A stretch of DNA of 64,000 bases. Origin: CAILQE01 sp036745415. Lineage in GTDB: Bacteria; Patescibacteriota; Saccharimonadia; Saccharimonadales; UBA4665. The position numbers and the translations under genes are program-made. Below, piece after piece: positions 61,715-64,000 of this stretch. Where the stretch lies: assembly GCA_036745415.1 (NCBI GenBank), contig DAIOGF010000003.1:58968-122967 (forward strand), written 5' to 3'. The notes below the pieces were generated by a model. That model searched no databases, had not been told where the DNA came from, and was given only the letters and a program-made list of their open reading frames with translations. Each line of letters begins with the position of its first letter. Within the stretch, counting starts at the first letter, position 1.

Positions 61715-62649
61715 TCTAACATTTGTTTTTGGTGCTCTAAGAATTCACGAATTCTAAGAGCTGCAGTAGCACCATCTCCTGATGCTGAAGCAATTTGAAG
61801 TGTGGCTCCGCTTCTTACGTCACCGGCAGCAAAAATACCTGGCACATTAGTCATAAGATTTTCATCAGTCTTAATAAGACCGATATTATCTAGATCCACC
61901 AAATCTTTTAAGAATCCTGTATTTGGAACCAATCCTACGAATACGAAGAGGCCATCAACTTTAAGATCCATATCTTTTCCGTCTTTCTTAATGTTAAGAT
62001 TATTCACTAATCCATTTTCACCCTGAATTTCATTTACAGTCGTTTTAAGATGTACGGTAATCTTTCCTTCATCAATATATTTCTGAAGTTCTTTTTGTAG
62101 TACTGCACTAGCTTTAATTGTAGATCTAACTAGAAGATCAATGTGTTTAGCATATCTAGTTAAGAACATGGTCTCTTGAATTGCTGAATTACCACCACCT
62201 ACTACCGCTATATTCTTCTCTTTATAAAAAGCACCGTCGCAAGTTGCACAGTAGTGAACACCTCTAGCGTAATATTCTTTTTCACCTGGTACGTCTAATT
62301 TCTTGTATTCTGAACCGATAGCAACAAGTACCGTTTTTGCTTTAAAATCTCCATCTGTTGTATGTAGCGTAATTATATCTTTGTCTTTAGATATTTTTTG
62401 AACTTCACCATATTCAATCTTAGCTCCGAATCTCTCAGCTTGTTTTTGTAGCGCATCAGAAAGCTTCAATCCTTCAACACCATCCGGAAAGCCCGGATAA
62501 TTATCTATAACATCAGTGACTGCAGCCAGTCCACCAATAACGGCTTTTTCGAATATGACAGTATCTATATACTCTCTTGTTGTATATATAGCAGCAGCTA
62601 GTCCAGCTGGTCCAGCTCCAATGATTATTAGATCGTGTATTTTATTCAT
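61711..62649 (-). CDS. trxB: Thioredoxin-disulfide reductase
   Basis: 312-residue FAD enzyme reducing thioredoxin with NADPH. FAD motif GAGPAGLAAAIYT, redox CATCDG and NADPH motif GGGNSAIQE are intact, and GIFAAGDVR near the C-terminus binds FAD. TATAAT (62658-62663) ends 8 bases before the ATG and no Shine-Dalgarno site is present. The glutaredoxin-like gene lies 27 bases upstream on the same strand, so the two may act together in redox control. Confidence 0.96.
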   Translation of the reverse strand: MNKIHDLIIIGAGPAGLAAAIYTTREYIDTVIFEKAVIGGLAAVTDVIDNYPGFPDGVEGLKLSDALQKQAERFGAKIEYGEVQKISKDKDIITLHTTDGDFKAKTVLVAIGSEYKKLDVPGEKEYYARGVHYCATCDGAFYKEKNIAVVGGGNSAIQETMFLTRYAKHIDLLVRSTIKASAVLQKELQKYIDEGKITVHLKTTVNEIQGENGLVNNLNIKKDGKDMDLKVDGLFVFVGLVPNTGFLKDLVDLDNIGLIKTDENLMTNVPGIFAAGDVRSGATLQIASASGDGATAALRIREFLEHQKQMLD

Positions 62650-62657
62650 TTAGATTT

Positions 62658-62663
62658 ATTATA
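62658..62663 (-). promoter_or_regulatory. trxB -10 box giving a leaderless mRNA
   Basis: TATAAT separated by 8 bases from the trxB ATG (62647-62649). Confidence 0.55.
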
Positions 62664-62675
62664 CCTTAAAGACTA

Positions 62676-62924
62676 TTAGGAGATAGCTGGAGCAAGCTTA
62701 GCAAGATTATATCCAACAATAACTTCCTTAGATTCATCACTTTTTTCAACCACAGTTACAGGTACAGTTAAAGCACCACTTAAAGCTAGGGCTTCTTGTT
62801 GTCTGTGTGGTTCATTATCTAGATTAACTTCATTGTATGAGACACCTTTTACGCTCAGGTACTTCTTTACCATATTGCAGTATCCGCAAGTATTAGTAGT
62901 GAATATAGTTACCGATTTAGGCAT
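62676..62924 (-). CDS. Glutaredoxin-like protein
   Basis: 82-residue thioredoxin-fold protein with the active-site CGYC (TNTCGYCNMVKKYL) and TVPVTVV with the cis-Pro. It reduces disulfides, perhaps with TrxB rather than glutathione. GGGAG Shine-Dalgarno site before the ATG. It lies just upstream of trxB, suggesting a two-gene redox unit. Confidence 0.88.
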   Translation of the reverse strand: MPKSVTIFTTNTCGYCNMVKKYLSVKGVSYNEVNLDNEPHRQQEALALSGALTVPVTVVEKSDESKEVIVGYNLAKLAPAIS

Positions 62925-63013
62925 AAAAGTCTCCCTCTTTTTATGATTAGTTTTACATATTTTTGTTAAAAAACAGTTTGTACAATGAATTATATATAGC
63001 GCTTGAGTTTAAT

Positions 63014-63039
63014 ACAATACACCATATATTGTGTTTTTT
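63014..63039. terminator. Weak AT-rich hairpin after the glycine-rich protein gene
   Basis: ACAATA (63014-63019) pairs with TATTGT (63027-63032), followed on the plus strand by a run of six T. It lies just downstream of the minus-strand stop at 63048. The T-run has the wrong orientation for that gene, so its role is unclear. Confidence 0.3.
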
Positions 63040-63047
63040 AATACGAT

Positions 63048-64000
63048 TTAATTAGTAGTCACCGTATAGATTACAGGAACTGAATATGCACTTCCCTGCG
63101 AACCATTGCCGGATGGTTGGTTTGTATTTAATGCAACTGCATAATTTATTAAATAGGTATCTCCGCTGGCTACTCCCGACTTATTTTGAATAGTGTAAAT
63201 ACTGCTTATTCCACCCATAGCCGACCAAATATTGTTAACAGCTCCAGATAATGCAATATTTTGAGATCCTGACGATAGAGCTGCAGTTAATGGACAGTTT
63301 GCAGGCGCTGAAGTGGTACCATTTATATAATTTCCTGTGGCTAAATTTTTAACTGGAGCACCTGTTCCTGGAGTACATACCGCAAATCCCCAAGACCCAG
63401 AGGTATTTGTGCTGCAACCACCATTATATATTCCACTTCCTAACGGACTTAAACTACCCGTCCATCCATTAGAACTACCCGCTGTGGACGGAGCTGCACA
63501 TATAACATTGGCGCCGTTATATAAGAAATTAGTATGAGGATCGATATTACCATTATCATTAACCGTAAGATTATATCCAGAGACATCGTTAGTCGTAATT
63601 GTAATAAGGTCAGCAGCGTAAGACATATTTCCAGTTGTTGTTGGTGTAACATTCAAGCTTATGTTGTTGGTATTTGAAATAGTAATAATTGGATTAATGT
63701 TGGTTGCAACACTTGTATTTGTAAAATTACCAGAACCGTTATTATAGTAAGTGAAAACTATTTGACCATTGGCTCCCGCTCCTCCGGCTGCAGAAGTATA
63801 AGGGGTAGAAGATTTAGCGCCACCACCTCCACCACCACCTCCCGGTGAATTTCCCGGGCTACCAGCAGTTGCGGTTGCGCCACCTCCAGCTCCACCGGAT
63901 CCACCATTGCCAGACGCACCACCAGCTGTACCCTGATAAGCTCCATTATTGGTCCATCCGTTAGTTCCAGAATTTTCTTGCAGCTGCGTACCTATATTGA
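63048..64000 (-). CDS. C-terminal part of a large glycine-rich extracellular protein (cut by window edge)
   Basis: The minus-strand frame is open from the right edge to the TAA-type stop at 63048, at least 316 residues, with no true start. A TTG at 63656 is internal. Residues near the edge are Asn/Gly/Thr-rich, then come runs of Gly (eight in a row at about 63815-63840) and GGAGG-type blocks. The last 200 residues are Thr/Ser/Asn-rich with beta-strand patterns and ILINYAVAL-like ends. There is no LPXTG motif or membrane anchor at the end. It looks like a surface adhesin or repeat-containing secreted protein. Function unknown. Confidence 0.75.
   Translation of the reverse strand, partial: NIGTQLQENSGTNGWTNNGAYQGTAGGASGNGGSGGAGGGATATAGSPGNSPGGGGGGGGAKSSTPYTSAAGGAGANGQIVFTYYNNGSGNFTNTSVATNINPIITISNTNNISLNVTPTTTGNMSYAADLITITTNDVSGYNLTVNDNGNIDPHTNFLYNGANVICAAPSTAGSSNGWTGSLSPLGSGIYNGGCSTNTSGSWGFAVCTPGTGAPVKNLATGNYINGTTSAPANCPLTAALSSGSQNIALSGAVNNIWSAMGGISSIYTIQNKSGVASGDTYLINYAVALNTNQPSGNGSQGSAYSVPVIYTVTTN

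Noticed and set aside
63815..63900. Tandem GGT/CCA-rich stretch as a DNA repeat or CRISPR-like array
   Set aside because: It is irregular codon repetition for poly-Gly inside an open frame, with no spacer structure.

Overview
The window is a low-GC, densely packed bacterial chromosome segment. It most likely comes from a Candidate Phyla Radiation (Patescibacteria) bacterium, probably of the Saccharibacteria (TM7) type. The evidence is single-copy informational genes with very short gaps, transketolase split into two genes, a GatCAB amidotransferase, DUF5663- and DUF5684-type proteins common in this group, and one central-carbon cluster built around pentose-phosphate and lower-glycolysis enzymes. 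TGA is used as a stop (for example at 6945), which argues against the TGA=Gly code of Gracilibacteria/SR1. No prophage, insertion sequence or CRISPR array was seen, and no intergenic gap exceeds about 250 bases.

Layout. Bases 1-3700 hold the start of the S10 ribosomal operon, split: rpsJ and rplC (cut by the window edge) lie on the minus strand, separated by two plus-strand genes of unknown function. Bases 3.8-23 kb form a long minus-strand block. In transcription order it holds tRNA-Leu, a small unknown gene, lemA, hisS, a membrane protein, tig, clpP (behind a CIRCE operator), rpoB, rpoC, rpsL, rpsG, fusA, an unknown gene, a beta-lactamase-like serine hydrolase, tuf, a DUF5684 membrane protein and rpsJ. 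Bases 23-31 kb hold tyrS-recG-phospholipase-like (minus), a class A penicillin-binding protein (plus) and radA (minus). Bases 32-47 kb hold clpC (CIRCE), nusA, pepN, rnhB, rplS, malic enzyme, a PilB-type ATPase, a SpoU methyltransferase, a small membrane protein and dnaE. Bases 47-54.5 kb hold gatB, an unknown gene, gatA, gatC, uvrB, a LOG-like protein and an unknown. Bases 54.5-61 kb are the carbon cluster: PfkB kinase, class II aldolase, both transketolase halves, rpe, rpiB, gap and ppa. The window ends with a flavin reductase, trxB, a glutaredoxin-like gene and the 3' part of a large glycine-rich extracellular protein.

How it works together. Transcription, translation, protein folding and turnover (trigger factor, ClpP, ClpC) dominate. 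clpP and clpC share a perfect CIRCE operator whose spacer carries the -35 hexamer, pointing to HrcA control of the Clp protease. Many genes have a TATAAT-like box only 7-11 bases before the start codon and no Shine-Dalgarno sequence, suggesting leaderless mRNAs. Others (tuf, rpsL, rpsJ, nusA, gap, ppa) have leaders with Shine-Dalgarno sites. Two of these leaders carry notable RNA structure: a terminator at the very 5' end of the nusA transcript and a long nested hairpin before the TTG start of rpsL.

The most unusual protein-level observation is the loss of every zinc-binding cysteine at both conserved zinc sites of RpoC (beta prime). The zinc tetracysteine of the PilB-type ATPase is also lost. 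There is also a Leu at the rifampicin-pocket His526 position of RpoB, and Thr/Asn in place of both histidines of the TyrRS HIGH motif. All assignments were made by reading the sequence and recalling family motifs. No database search or alignment was run.
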